DNA of 11,736 nucleotides from Parietichytrium sp. I65-24A (Eukaryota > Sar > Bigyra > Thraustochytrida > Thraustochytriidae): NCBI GenBank assembly GCA_012862575.1, contig BLSF01000141.1:27568-39303 (forward strand). The letters are read 5' to 3'. Each line of letters starts with the position of its first letter. Position 1 is the stretch's first letter. The notes below the pieces were generated by a model. That model was not told the DNA's origin. It searched no databases and saw only the letters and a list, made by a program, of their open reading frames with translations. Of the stretch, positions 1-8,311 are shown piece by piece. Both the position numbers and the translations under genes were made by a program.

Positions 1-917
<917 letters not shown>

Positions 918-918
918 N
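918..918. other. single ambiguous base marking a scaffold join
   Basis: The only N in the window, placed exactly between the two identical 762-bp stretches. A lone N is a common placeholder for a join of unknown size. Confidence 0.9.
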
Positions 919-2086
<1,168 letters not shown>

Positions 2087-2101
2087 TTACAAAAATTTAT
2101 T

Positions 2102-2173
2102 CAAGGGAAACAGGACTTGAACCTGCAACTTTTAACTTTGGAAATTAACGCTCTACCATTGAGCTATTCCCTT
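2102..2173 (-). tRNA. trnW: tRNA-Trp (anticodon CCA)
   Basis: Full cloverleaf on the minus strand, 72 nt. Acceptor AAGGGAA pairs with TTCCCTT, discriminator G; D-arm GCTC...GAGC; anticodon stem TTAAT/GTTAA with loop TTCCAAA (anticodon CCA); T-arm GCAGG-TTCAAGT-CCTGT. The CCA anticodon reads only TGG, and the proteins here use TGG for Trp, so nothing suggests UGA is read as Trp. It sits between the TatA-like ORF (17 bp away) and cox1 (24 bp away). Confidence 0.95.
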
Positions 2174-2190
2174 TAATAAAAATTTTAAAA

Positions 2191-2334
2191 TTATTTTTTA
2201 TTAGAACTAGAATTTTTAAAAAACTCATTTTTTAGCATAAGAAAAGCTTTTTTAAATTCTTTCAACTTTTGAGGGATGTCGGTAAACAACAAAAAGCTAA
2301 AAAAAAGCAAAATACAAAATTGCCAAAAGCTCAT
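2191..2334 (-). CDS. tatA: TatA-like twin-arginine translocase subunit (47 aa, candidate)
   Basis: A 47-codon ORF fills the gap between cox2 and trnW on the same strand: ATG at 2334, TAA at 2191-2193, starting 13 bp after the cox2 stop. The protein begins MSFWQFCILLFFSFLLFT, one short hydrophobic helix (residues 3-18). A hinge DIPQ (19-22) follows, then a basic amphipathic helix KLKEFKKAFLMLKNEFF (23-39) and a polar tail NSSSNKK. This is the architecture of TatA: N-terminal transmembrane helix, F-G hinge followed by a conserved proline (here F17-T18, then P21), and an amphipathic helix rich in Lys and Phe. TatA oligomers with TatC move folded proteins across the membrane. TatA and TatC genes are known from some protist mitochondrial DNAs. 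Against it: the hinge glycine is Thr, and the protein is short. Atp8 is less likely because the MPQL start and greater length are lacking. Function is inferred from architecture only. Confidence 0.55.
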   Translation of the reverse strand: MSFWQFCILLFFSFLLFTDIPQKLKEFKKAFLMLKNEFFKNSSSNKK

Positions 2335-2347
2335 ATAATTTTATTAT

Positions 2348-3100
2348 TTAAATTTCTTCTAGTTTAGCTGTAACCCAAGAAATATATTCTTCCAATGATA
2401 CAACTTCAACACAAATAGGCATAAATCCATGGTTTACACCACAAATTTCACTACATTGACCATAAAAAACTCCAGGGCGTTGAACGAACAAACTTGCTTC
2501 ATTCAAACGACCGGGACAAGCATCCATTTTAACACCAAAAGATGGTACTGTCCAAGAATGCAAAACGTCAGAACTAGTCACAACCAAACGAATATGTGTA
2601 TTTATAGGTAGGACTACACGATTATCAACTTCCAAAAGCCGCAAGTTACCCAAACTTAGTTCATCATCAGGTAGCATGTATGAATCATACAAAATACCTT
2701 CGCCATCTTCATTAACATAATCTGAATATTCATAAGACCAATACCATTGATGTCCAACTACTTTCAAAGTAACCGCAGGGTCTACAACTTCATCTACAGA
2801 ATACAAAAGTGCAAATGAAGGCACTGCAATTACTATAAGCAACAAAGCTGGAATAATAGTCCAAACAACTTCAATAGTTGTCCCATGAACAACAGAAGTA
2901 GGAGTTGGGTGAGCTTTATGATTAAAATGAACCAAAACACGAAACAACATCCAAGAAACAAATACGACAACAAAAACTATAATAAATATCAAATCATGGT
3001 GAAAACGAATAATACCTTCTGCAATTGGTGTTGCAGGATCTTGCAAACCAAATTGCCAAGCTACAGGAGCATCACAAACTGCTTTTGAATAAAAAAACAT
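2348..3100 (-). CDS. cox2: cytochrome c oxidase subunit II
   Basis: Cox2 (250 aa) holds the CuA centre that takes electrons from cytochrome c and passes them to Cox1. Two N-terminal transmembrane helices (about residues 35-58 and 77-100) are followed by the intermembrane-space cupredoxin domain. The aromatic electron-entry segment [12 protein letters not shown] lies at 116-127. The CuA ligands are all visible: H181, C216, E218, C220, H224 and M227 ([15 protein letters not shown]). The length is typical for a full-length mitochondrial Cox2, with no sign of splitting or fusion. Flanked by trnN upstream (22 bp) and the TatA-like ORF downstream (13 bp), so probably part of one transcript punctuated by tRNAs. 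Start ATG at 3100; stop TAA. Confidence 0.98.
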   Translation of the reverse strand: MFFYSKAVCDAPVAWQFGLQDPATPIAEGIIRFHHDLIFIIVFVVVFVSWMLFRVLVHFNHKAHPTPTSVVHGTTIEVVWTIIPALLLIVIAVPSFALLYSVDEVVDPAVTLKVVGHQWYWSYEYSDYVNEDGEGILYDSYMLPDDELSLGNLRLLEVDNRVVLPINTHIRLVVTSSDVLHSWTVPSFGVKMDACPGRLNEASLFVQRPGVFYGQCSEICGVNHGFMPICVEVVSLEEYISWVTAKLEEI

Positions 3101-3122
3101 AAATAAATTTAAATTGTAAAGT

Positions 3123-3194
3123 CTCCCTAGGTTGGATTTGAACCAACGGCATAATGGTTAACAGCCATGCGCTCTGCCACTGAGCTACTAGGGA
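3123..3194 (-). tRNA. trnN: tRNA-Asn (anticodon GTT)
   Basis: Full cloverleaf on the minus strand, 72 nt. Acceptor TCCCTAG/CTAGGGA, discriminator G; D-arm GCTC...GAGC with AGTGGCAGA loop region; anticodon stem CATGG/CCATT with loop CTGTTAA (anticodon GTT); T-arm GTTGG-TTCAAAT-CCAAC. It lies between atp6 (12 bp) and cox2 (22 bp). Confidence 0.96.
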
Positions 3195-3206
3195 TAAAAG
3201 ATAAAT

Positions 3207-3965
3207 TTAATGCCCACCACGAATCAAATCACCAGTCATCAAACAAGTAAGTATTGTAAAAACATATGCTTGAATAAATGCAACTGCAGTTTCAAGAAAC
3301 AACAAAAGAAACAAAACAGCTATAGGAATAAAGTGAGCAATAAACAAAAGGCCTCCTGCTATTATTATTGACCAACAAAAACCAACAATAACTTTAAGCA
3401 AAATATGACCTGCTATTATGTTAGCAAATAGTCGAACTCCCAAAGCAACCAACGGAATCAAAAAACTTAGAAATTCTACAACTACAAAAAAAGGGATCAT
3501 TGCAAAAGGAACTCCCCCTGGAAGCAAAATACCAAAAAGTTTAATACCGTGAAGTTTAAATCCTACAATTAGTTTACCAACCCAAACAATCAATGACAAA
3601 GCAAATGTAATAATCAAATGTGAAGTAACTGTAAAACTATAAGGAATTATACCCAAAACATTACAAACCAACAAAAAAGTAAACAAAGAAAAAATAAATG
3701 GAAAAAAAACTTGACCTTTATCTCCTATATTTTCAAAAGTAATGTCAGCTACAAATTTATACAAAAATTCATAAACAGCTTGCCAGCGATTAGGCAACAA
3801 AAAACCGCCACTAGAGACTGTAATCAATTGGTAACCAGTATAAATAACAAAACAACTAAACAATATAAAAAAACTAGAGTTTGTAAAAGAAAAATCTAGC
3901 GAACCCAAGCGAAGGCTCAAAAGAGGAATAATTTCAAATTGTTCCAATGGACTGAAAATCATCAT
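3207..3965 (-). CDS. atp6: ATP synthase F0 subunit a
   Basis: Atp6 (252 aa) forms the proton half-channels against the c-ring of complex V. The essential arginine is R178 in the GVRLFANIIAGHILLKV segment. The last long helix carries the family motif LFLETAVAFIQAYVFTILT (223-241) with E225 and Q232. The upstream parts FEFLY-like EFLYKFVADI, FPFIFSLFTFLLVCNVLG and IPYSFTVTSHL match the usual helices 1-3. Length is normal. The start is either M1 at 3965 or M2 directly after it; both give the same protein apart from one residue. The gene follows cox3 by 33 bp and precedes trnN by 12 bp. No separate atp8 is seen beside it. Confidence 0.98.
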   Translation of the reverse strand: MMIFSPLEQFEIIPLLSLRLGSLDFSFTNSSFFILFSCFVIYTGYQLITVSSGGFLLPNRWQAVYEFLYKFVADITFENIGDKGQVFFPFIFSLFTFLLVCNVLGIIPYSFTVTSHLIITFALSLIVWVGKLIVGFKLHGIKLFGILLPGGVPFAMIPFFVVVEFLSFLIPLVALGVRLFANIIAGHILLKVIVGFCWSIIIAGGLLFIAHFIPIAVLFLLLFLETAVAFIQAYVFTILTCLMTGDLIRGGH

Positions 3966-3998
3966 ATATTAAAGTTTTATTTATTAAATTTTATTTTT

Positions 3999-4787
3999 TT
4001 AGTTACCCCACCAATAAATACTAACAAATAGAAACAACCACACTACATCGACGAAGTGCCAATACCATGCAGCAGCTTCAAATCCAAAATGATGTTGTTT
4101 TGTATAATGGTATGCGATAACGCGAAGAAAGCAAACAATCAAAAAACAAGTACCAACAAATACATGAAACCCATGAAAACCTGTTGCTATATAAAAAGTA
4201 CTTCCATAAATACCATCTGCAATGGTAAAGCCTGCACTGGTATATTCAAAAATTTGCAAACCTGTAAAAATCAAAGCCAAAATAATTGTAACCAACAAAG
4301 CTGCAATAGCACTTTGACGATTTCCGGCTACAATAGCATGGTGTGCCCAAGTAACAGAAGCTCCCGAAGTCAACAAAATCAAAGTGTTAAGAAATGGTAC
4401 TTCCCAAGCGTTCAAAGTTTGAATTCCAACCGGAGGCCAAACAGATCCAATTTCTGGTACTGGAGCCAAACTTGCCCAAAAAAATGCCCAAAAGAAAGCC
4501 AAAAAAAATATAATTTCTGAAACAATAAACAAAATTATACCAAAACGTAGTCCCAATTGCACAATTGAAGTGTGTTGACCTTCAAAAGTTCCTTCTCGAA
4601 CAACGTCTCGCCACCAAAATCCTATACACAAAAGCAAATAAAAAAGCCCAAAAGCCAAAAAACTTCCTCCTCCACTAAAACCATGAAAGTATATTACAGC
4701 ACCTGTTGTAGTAATAAATGCTGCAGAAGATGTTACTATTGGCCAAGGACTTGGATCAACCAAATGAAATGGATGTTTTTGAGTCAT
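3999..4787 (-). CDS. cox3: cytochrome c oxidase subunit III
   Basis: Cox3 (262 aa) is the seven-helix core subunit of complex IV that stabilises the catalytic pair Cox1/Cox2. It begins [16 protein letters not shown], the standard Cox3 opening. The conserved [17 protein letters not shown] segment lies at 57-73, and the buried glutamate E91 at [20 protein letters not shown]. The sequence ends with the canonical [21 protein letters not shown]. Length and motif order are normal and there is no interruption. It lies between trnE (27 bp upstream) and atp6 (33 bp downstream). Stop TAA. Confidence 0.98.
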   Translation of the reverse strand: MTQKHPFHLVDPSPWPIVTSSAAFITTTGAVIYFHGFSGGGSFLAFGLFYLLLCIGFWWRDVVREGTFEGQHTSIVQLGLRFGIILFIVSEIIFFLAFFWAFFWASLAPVPEIGSVWPPVGIQTLNAWEVPFLNTLILLTSGASVTWAHHAIVAGNRQSAIAALLVTIILALIFTGLQIFEYTSAGFTIADGIYGSTFYIATGFHGFHVFVGTCFLIVCFLRVIAYHYTKQHHFGFEAAAWYWHFVDVVWLFLFVSIYWWGN

Positions 4788-4814
4788 TGTAAAATTTTAT
4801 AAAGTTATTAAGGT

Positions 4815-4886
4815 TACCTCTAAAGGGAATTGAACCCTTATTTCTGCTACGAAAAAGCAACACTTTAACCATTAAGTTATAGAGGC
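4815..4886 (-). tRNA. trnE: tRNA-Glu (anticodon TTC)
   Basis: Cloverleaf on the minus strand, 72 nt. Acceptor GCCTCTA/TAGAGGT (closing G-T pair), discriminator A; anticodon stem TTGCT/AGCAG with loop TTTTCGT (anticodon TTC); T-arm AAGGG-TTCAATT-CCCTT; D-loop AATGGTTAAA. Separated from trnR by only 7 bp. Confidence 0.93.
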
Positions 4887-4893
4887 AAAAACT

Positions 4894-4967
4894 CCTGCTT
4901 GTTAGGATTTGAACCTAAAATCTTTATATCCGTAGTATAATGCTATAATCCGTTTAGCTACAAGCAG
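4894..4967 (-). tRNA. trnR: tRNA-Arg (anticodon ACG)
   Basis: Cloverleaf on the minus strand, 74 nt. Acceptor CTGCTTG/CAAGCAG, discriminator G; D-stem GCTA/TAGC with loop AACGGATTA; anticodon stem TTATA/TATAA with loop CTACGGA (anticodon ACG, which normally needs A34 edited to inosine to read CGN); T-arm TTAGG-TTCAAAT-CCTAA. It lies 5 bp from the rps10 stop. Confidence 0.93.
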
Positions 4968-4972
4968 AAAAA

Positions 4973-5266
4973 TTAAGTTTTTACAGTAAACAAAAACCAT
5001 TTCTTTGAATTAATTGAACTTTTAGACAATTGTTTAACTTCATCTGCTAGAGCTTGAAATGTATGAGAAGACAATAGAAAAACTTTTTTTGCTGGATAAG
5101 AAAAAATAAACTGCTCTTTTGCTTTTTTATGCACATGATTAGACCTATTTGTCGTAATCAAAACAGATTTTTTTGGCGCCATCTGGGTTACTTGAAAAGT
5201 AGACTTTTCTTTTGGCCCTGTATTTTTTTCTACTATACGCACACTGAATTTATTATTCATAATCAT
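4973..5266 (-). CDS. rps10: mitochondrial small-subunit ribosomal protein S10 (probable)
   Basis: A 97-residue basic protein between trnF and trnR. The best family match I can recognise is uS10. The N-terminal part KFSVRIVEKN fits the first beta strand. The block PKKSVLITTNRSNHVHKKAKEQF (31-53) matches the S10 loop region, where the family has a threonine-rich strand, then RSPHV-K-SREQFE, with the conserved RS-HV-K---EQF core retained at 41-53. The usual S10 length is about 100 residues, as here. S10 sits in the 30S head and contacts tRNA and assembly factors. As I recall it, rps10 lies next to trnF in several stramenopile mitochondrial genomes, which supports the call. Start may be M1 (5266) or M3 (5260). 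Divergence is high, so the assignment rests on one conserved block plus context. Confidence 0.68.
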   Translation of the reverse strand: MIMNNKFSVRIVEKNTGPKEKSTFQVTQMAPKKSVLITTNRSNHVHKKAKEQFIFSYPAKKVFLLSSHTFQALADEVKQLSKSSINSKKWFLFTVKT

Positions 5267-5278
5267 GTATTATTTACA

Positions 5279-5311
5279 TGTCTTAAAAAATAGATTTAAA
5301 CAATTAAGACA
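5279..5311. other. hairpin between rps10 and trnF
   Basis: TGTCTTAA (5279-5286) pairs with TTAAGACA (5304-5311), an 8-bp stem with a 17-nt loop in the 47-bp spacer. It could mark transcript processing or be chance in AT-rich DNA. Confidence 0.35.
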
Positions 5312-5313
5312 CT

Positions 5314-5385
5314 TGTTTAGAAGTGGATTTGAACCACTGACACAAGGATTTTCAGTCCTTTGCTCTACCCCTGAGCTATCTAAAC
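5314..5385 (-). tRNA. trnF: tRNA-Phe (anticodon GAA)
   Basis: Full cloverleaf on the minus strand, 72 nt. Acceptor GTTTAGA/TCTAAAC, discriminator A; D-arm GCTC-AGGGGTAGA-GC; anticodon stem AAGGA/TCCTT with loop CTGAAAA (anticodon GAA); T-arm AGTGG-TTCAAAT-CCACT. Located 6 bp after the nad2 stop in transcription order. Confidence 0.96.
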
Positions 5386-5391
5386 AGAAAA

Positions 5392-6915
5392 TTAAATAAA
5401 AAACGAAAAAACTACTTTATAAAAAATAAAATAAATTGGATTAGAAAACAAGCTAAAAAAAAGAAGGCCACTCAAACACGAACTCAAAATTACACTTTGA
5501 ACAAAACTATATTGAGAACTGATAGAAATCTTACTGTTCAAAAAATTGCGAGTGTAACCGCTTTTATAACTAACAATTTTAATTATCCGCAAATAGTAAA
5601 ATGCACCCAACGTTGAAAGAAATACAATAAAAACCAAATTAAAAAATGATGATGTGCTAGTTGCACTCAAAAAAACGTAAAGTTTTGCATAAAAACCTGC
5701 TATTGGTGGAATACCAGCTATAGAAAAAAGAAGCAAAATAAGGCCAACCGCCGCAAAACCATTTTCTTTCAACAAAAAATGAAATTCATCCAAATATTTA
5801 ACACTTGCACCAATTTGATCAAACCTTTTATAACCTAGAAGAAATGTCCAAGTACTACAAGCTATAACTAGATAAATTCCCAAATAAATAATAGAAGAAT
5901 GCAAACCAAAAAAAGTTCCCGCTGAAAAGGCAATTATAACATAGCCCATATGACTTACCGTACTGAAAACAAAAAAACGTTTTGTCCGACGTTGAGAAAG
6001 AGCTCCAAAAATACCAAAAAACAAAGAACAAAGCCCTGCGTAAAAAAGATAAGGACCCCAATATGAATGAAACAATAGAAAACTGTTGTAACATACTTGA
6101 GTTAGCACTCCAAAAAAAGCAAGCTTTGGTACTACCGAAAAGAAAAAAGTAATTATCAAAGGTGACCCTTCGTAAACATCTGGAGCCCAAAAATGCCATG
6201 GCGCTACCGACAGTTTAAATAGGAAGCTAGAAAGTAGAAAAAAAACTCCCAACAAAAGCATACTTTCATGCTGTACAGTTGAATAAAAATCACTAAACAA
6301 TTGTTGCAACAACAACAAATTTGTAGTACCTGTGGTACCGTAAATAAAAGAACAACCAAAAAGAAAAATACCAGAAGAAAAAGCTCCTATCACAAAATAT
6401 TTCAATCCTGCTTCAGTTGAAAAAGCTGACTTACGGTTTACAGCAGCAAGGCTATAAAGAGCCAATGACTGTAGCTCTAGTCCCAAATAAATACCCAAAA
6501 GGTCTGCAGAACTAATTATCAAAAAAATACCAAGCAAACTCAGCAAAAATACAATAAAAATTTCAAAAGTATAAATGCGCATTTCTTGCAAATAAACTTT
6601 TGAAGTAATAATACAAACACAGCTTATGAATCCAATAATAAATTTAACAGTCGCGTTAAATGAATTAAAAAATAGTATTGAATAAAACAAAATCTCCTCA
6701 ACACCCACGAAATTATTACCGAAAAGAAAAAACAAAATTACCAAAATTTGCATTGTAATCCAGTAAGAACTAAAAAAAAGATTTGCACTTTTTTTAGCAC
6801 GATAGTTTACAAGTGAAATACTCCAAGAGCCATAAAGCAAAAACAAACAAATTGTAAATGCTAGAAAAAGCTCTGGAACAAAAAAAATAAAATTATTAAA
6901 CAAATCAATCAACAT
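5392..6915 (-). CDS. nad2: NADH dehydrogenase subunit 2
   Basis: Nad2 (507 aa) is one of the three antiporter-like proton-pumping subunits of complex I in the inner membrane. About 14 hydrophobic helices are seen. Family landmarks are E147 in LGLELQSLALY, the AGLKYFVIGAFSSGIFLFG block at 169-187, K234 within FKLSVAPWHFWAPDVYEGSP (233-252), VSHMGY at 320-325, and the FSIAGIPPIAGFYAKLYVF block near 397-415 with K411. Length is in the range of full-length bacterial-type NuoN/Nad2, not the shortened animal form. The start ATG at 6915 gives the expected hydrophobic opening (MLIDLFNNFIFFVPELFLAF). It is the last protein gene before the large gene-poor region, so its promoter or upstream processing site should lie just right of 6915. 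Confidence 0.97.
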   Translation of the reverse strand: MLIDLFNNFIFFVPELFLAFTICLFLLYGSWSISLVNYRAKKSANLFFSSYWITMQILVILFFLFGNNFVGVEEILFYSILFFNSFNATVKFIIGFISCVCIITSKVYLQEMRIYTFEIFIVFLLSLLGIFLIISSADLLGIYLGLELQSLALYSLAAVNRKSAFSTEAGLKYFVIGAFSSGIFLFGCSFIYGTTGTTNLLLLQQLFSDFYSTVQHESMLLLGVFFLLSSFLFKLSVAPWHFWAPDVYEGSPLIITFFFSVVPKLAFFGVLTQVCYNSFLLFHSYWGPYLFYAGLCSLFFGIFGALSQRRTKRFFVFSTVSHMGYVIIAFSAGTFFGLHSSIIYLGIYLVIACSTWTFLLGYKRFDQIGASVKYLDEFHFLLKENGFAAVGLILLLFSIAGIPPIAGFYAKLYVFLSATSTSSFFNLVFIVFLSTLGAFYYLRIIKIVSYKSGYTRNFLNSKISISSQYSFVQSVILSSCLSGLLFFSLFSNPIYFIFYKVVFSFFI

Positions 6916-7090
6916 TTTCTTTTAAAACTTTTTATCACTAAACGTTATATTTTATTCGATCTTTTTTAAACTGATGAAATTGATACTTCATCATCAAAAA
7001 ATAGAGATAAACAAAAAATTTTATCTCTTAAAAAAGTTAAAGTGACTAACACCAAAAAGAGTCTATTATATCTTTTAAAATTACAAACAC
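6916..7090. other. AT-rich spacer upstream of nad2 with a small hairpin
   Basis: No gene seen. TGATGAA (6972-6978) pairs with TTCATCA (6987-6993), a 7-bp stem with an 8-nt loop, 57-78 bp upstream of the nad2 start; it could lie in the nad2 leader. The stretch at 7024-7050 (CTCTTAAAAAAGTTAAAGTGAC) is a weak copy of the TTAAAAAAGT...GAGATTG element described at 7091. Confidence 0.4.
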
Positions 7091-7124
7091 CACCTCTTAG
7101 AAAAGTCAACGAGATTGAACCCAC
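7091..7124 (-). repeat. dispersed element carrying a T-arm-like core, copy 1
   Basis: On the minus strand this reads GTGGGTTCAATCTCGTTGAC and resembles the T-loop and 3' acceptor part of a tRNA, but the T-stem does not pair properly and no matching 5' acceptor strand is seen. A near-identical copy is at 11473-11502, a diverged one at 11253-11280 and an inverted one at 7431-7463. Confidence 0.55.
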
Positions 7125-7193
7125 ACGAATTAAAAATTTCGCGCATAGTGATAAAGCACTGTTTAATAAAAATTTCTAGTATATTAATCCTAG

Positions 7194-7256
7194 GTTTACA
7201 TTGATACGATAACCAATGATCTTTCCCCAGTAATCTTTCGACTGGGGTTTGTAAAC
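7194..7256. repeat. double-stem hairpin element, copy A
   Basis: Outer stem GTTTACA (7194-7200)/TGTAAAC (7250-7256) and inner stem CCCCAGT (7225-7231)/ACTGGGG (7241-7247) around loop AATCTTTCG. The 5' side between the stems carries the conserved TGATACGAT...CCAATGATCTTT. Four full copies and one partial copy occur in the window. Confidence 0.8.
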
Positions 7257-7292
7257 TGGGGATTAAGTATTATATGCTATATTATATACTTG

Positions 7293-7356
7293 GTTTATAC
7301 TGATACGATTTCCAATGATTTTTCCCCGGTTACCTCTCGACTGAGGGTTTATAAAC
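7293..7356. repeat. double-stem hairpin element, copy B
   Basis: Outer stem GTTTATA (7293-7299)/TATAAAC (7350-7356) and inner stem CCCCGGT (7324-7330)/ACTGAGG (7340-7346, one mismatch). Relative to copy A the outer stem has changed C to T on one side and G to A on the other, so pairing is kept. Confidence 0.8.
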
Positions 7357-7409
7357 TGTGGTTTACTGGGTTTATACTGGGGTTTACTGTGTTTATACTG
7401 ATTATCTCT
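7357..7409. repeat. short degenerate GTTTA(C/T)ACTGGG repeats
   Basis: GTGGTTTACTGGG, GTTTATACTGGG, GTTTACTGTG and GTTTATACTG follow one another. They are fragments of the outer-stem and CTGGGG parts of the hairpin element. Confidence 0.55.
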
Positions 7410-7430
7410 AAAGATTAAATTTTAATCTTT
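7410..7430. other. perfect 10-bp palindromic hairpin
   Basis: AAAGATTAAA (7410-7419), one central T, TTTAATCTTT (7421-7430). With such a small loop it is more likely a DNA cruciform or terminator-type inverted repeat than a functional RNA loop. Confidence 0.6.
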
Positions 7431-7463
7431 GTGGATTCAATCTCATTAACTTCTTTAAGGATG
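7431..7463 (+). repeat. inverted copy of the T-arm-like element
   Basis: Plus-strand GTGGATTCAATCTCATTAAC and the following CTTCTTTAAGG mirror the minus-strand element at 7091-7124 (about 26 of 33 positions agree by eye). The two could pair over more than 30 nt and enclose hairpin copies A and B. Confidence 0.6.
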
Positions 7464-7472
7464 TATGTATAC

Positions 7473-7529
7473 TTGATTTTGAAGGCGTGAGGGGGTGTAA
7501 AATGCACCCGAAACCCAAGTCAAAATCAA
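7473..7529. other. nested hairpin
   Basis: Outer stem TTGATTTTGA (7473-7482)/TCAAAATCAA (7520-7529), 10 bp; inner stem GGGTGT (7493-7498)/GCACCC (7504-7509), loop AAAAT. No coding content. Confidence 0.55.
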
Positions 7530-7555
7530 AACATAGACCTAAACCTAAACATTTG

Positions 7556-7616
7556 TATTCCTATGTAAGTATACCCCTAAGGGCCTTAAGGGCCCTGGGT
7601 ATACTTACATGGAATA
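7556..7616. other. large inverted repeat, about 20-bp stem with nested inner stem
   Basis: TATTCC-T-ATGTAAGTATACCC (from 7556) is complementary to GGGTATACTTACAT-GGAATA (ending 7616), 20 bp with one bulged T. The loop contains AGGGCC...GGGCCCT, which forms a further 6-7 bp stem. The strongest single hairpin in the window. A transcript end, processing site, replication pause or mobile hairpin are all possible. Confidence 0.8.
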
Positions 7617-7639
7617 CTTTTTAGGGGTAAGCACCCATT

Positions 7640-7670
7640 TTTTTCAGGGTAAAATCCTGTTTCTGAAAAA
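7640..7670. other. hairpin
   Basis: TTTTTCAG (7640-7647) pairs with CTGAAAAA (7663-7670), 8 bp; loop 15 nt, with CAGG/CCTG pairing inside as an alternative. Confidence 0.45.
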
Positions 7671-7682
7671 GCACAGAACTAC

Positions 7683-7749
7683 CCTAAACGACGCTTAGTC
7701 TGACTGAACTACCCCAATAGCTTGCAAAGGCCAGGGGCATCAGTTTAGG
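7683..7749. ncRNA. possible structured RNA domain 1
   Basis: CCTAAAC (7683-7689) pairs with GTTTAGG (7743-7749). Inside it CTGA (7704-7707) can pair with the TCA of 7740-7742 and CCCC (7712-7715) with GGGG (7734-7737), nested in the right order. No known RNA family recognised. By-eye fold only. Confidence 0.3.
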
Positions 7750-7754
7750 ACCTC

Positions 7755-7895
7755 CCTATGTACACACTCTCTAATACTGCAGTGACCGCCACTGTCTCTT
7801 ATAAAATAACCAGGACGAACAACTAAAAAAAGCCTGCCCGTAGTAAGAGAACAATTTAGATCGATATCATTAGAAAAGACAGTATAATACATAGG
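7755..7895. ncRNA. possible structured RNA domain 2 (multi-branch fold)
   Basis: Nested helices: CCTATGTA (7755-7762)/TACATAGG (7888-7895); ATACTG (7774-7779)/CAGTAT (7880-7885); hairpin CAGTG (7780-7784)/CACTG (7790-7794) with loop ACCGC; TCTCTTA (7795-7801)/TAAGAGA (7844-7850), which encloses CAGG (7811-7814)/CCTG (7833-7836). All helices are compatible with one another and total about 30 bp. I compared it mentally with 5S rRNA, RNase P RNA and tmRNA signatures and found none convincing. Either strand could be the RNA. Confidence 0.38.
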
Positions 7896-7904
7896 TTTTG
7901 ATAA

Positions 7905-8001
7905 GCGTTTTCAGGTGTGGAATTTTCAACCACCATGCTCGATTTCCGGGATATAGAGTTATTAGGTTACTACTATATACCGATATACCTGGAAAAACCG
8001 C
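7905..8001. ncRNA. possible structured RNA domain 3 (three-way junction)
   Basis: Closing stem GCG-TTTT-CAGGT (7905-7916) with ACCTG-g-AAAA-..-CGC (7987-8001). Inside are hairpin GTGG (7917-7920)/CCAC (7930-7933) and hairpin CGG-G-ATATAG (7947-7956)/CTATAT-A-CCG (7973-7982). Family unknown. Confidence 0.33.
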
Positions 8002-8040
8002 AGAAAGCTGATTGTCCTTATATTGCAAGGATATATCTCA

Positions 8041-8089
8041 TTTTTTACAATATAGTTCTTTGAACTATGTAAACATAGCCCGTAAAAAA
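8041..8089. ncRNA. possible structured RNA domain 4
   Basis: TTTTTTAC (8041-8048)/GTAAAAAA (8082-8089) encloses ATAGTTC (8052-8058)-TTT-GAACTAT (8062-8068). An alternative hairpin CTATG/CATAG (8065-8078) competes with it, as in a switch or by chance. Confidence 0.33.
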
Positions 8090-8161
8090 CTCTAACAATA
8101 AAAGGATAACGGCCAAAAAAATTTGTTATAAACAATCAGAACTATGCACTTTCATGCGCGC

Positions 8162-8206
8162 TACTTACAGAATAAGTAACTTGTTTACATACAAAAATAT
8201 GTAAAC
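8162..8206. other. two adjacent hairpins
   Basis: TACTTA (8162-8167)/TAAGTA (8173-8178), loop CAGAA; then GTTTACATA (8183-8191)/TATGTAAAC (8198-8206), a 9-bp perfect stem with loop CAAAAA. The second shares GTTTACA/TGTAAAC with the outer stem of hairpin copy A and lies just beyond the 3' end of the tRNA-like element at 8213. Confidence 0.5.
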
Positions 8207-8212
8207 CTAAGG

Positions 8213-8288
8213 TCACCTACCTTGGAATTGAACCAAGCAACCAGAACGTAATGTCGATGCTTCAGCCATAAAACTAAGCAAATAGGTG
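8213..8288 (-). tRNA. tRNA-like element with abnormal anticodon arm (tRNA or pseudogene)
   Basis: Minus strand, 76 nt. Acceptor CACCTAT/GTAGGTG (7 bp, one T-G), discriminator A; excellent T-arm CTTGG-TTCAATT-CCAAG. A D-stem GCTT/AAGC is possible but with a 13-nt loop. The anticodon stem only forms as ATCGA/TC-GGT with a bulged T and an 8-nt loop CATTACGT, so the anticodon cannot be assigned (TAC or ACG are the options). It is either a decaying tRNA, an edited one, or a tRNA-shaped processing signal. Confidence 0.5.
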
Positions 8289-8311
8289 TAAATAAATTCA
8301 TCGTGATTTAC

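Larger units (their letters stand above)
7101..7356. repeat. long direct repeat, left copy
   Basis: Positions 7101-7278 match 11479-11656 with two substitutions seen (at 7201 and in the AACCAATG/AATCAATG segment). After about 12 extra bases on the left (7279-7290), the match resumes at 7292 and continues to at least 7356, paired with 11658-11723. The copies contain two hairpin units each and flank about 4.1 kb. Confidence 0.93.

Noticed and set aside
5855-6199. Second minus-strand frame inside nad2
   Set aside because: Alternate-frame shadow of nad2; the nad2 frame holds all the family motifs.
7683-7749. 5S rRNA or RNase P RNA
   Set aside because: Weak word similarities only (CTGAACT, ACAGAAC near 7672); the helix arrangement does not match either family.
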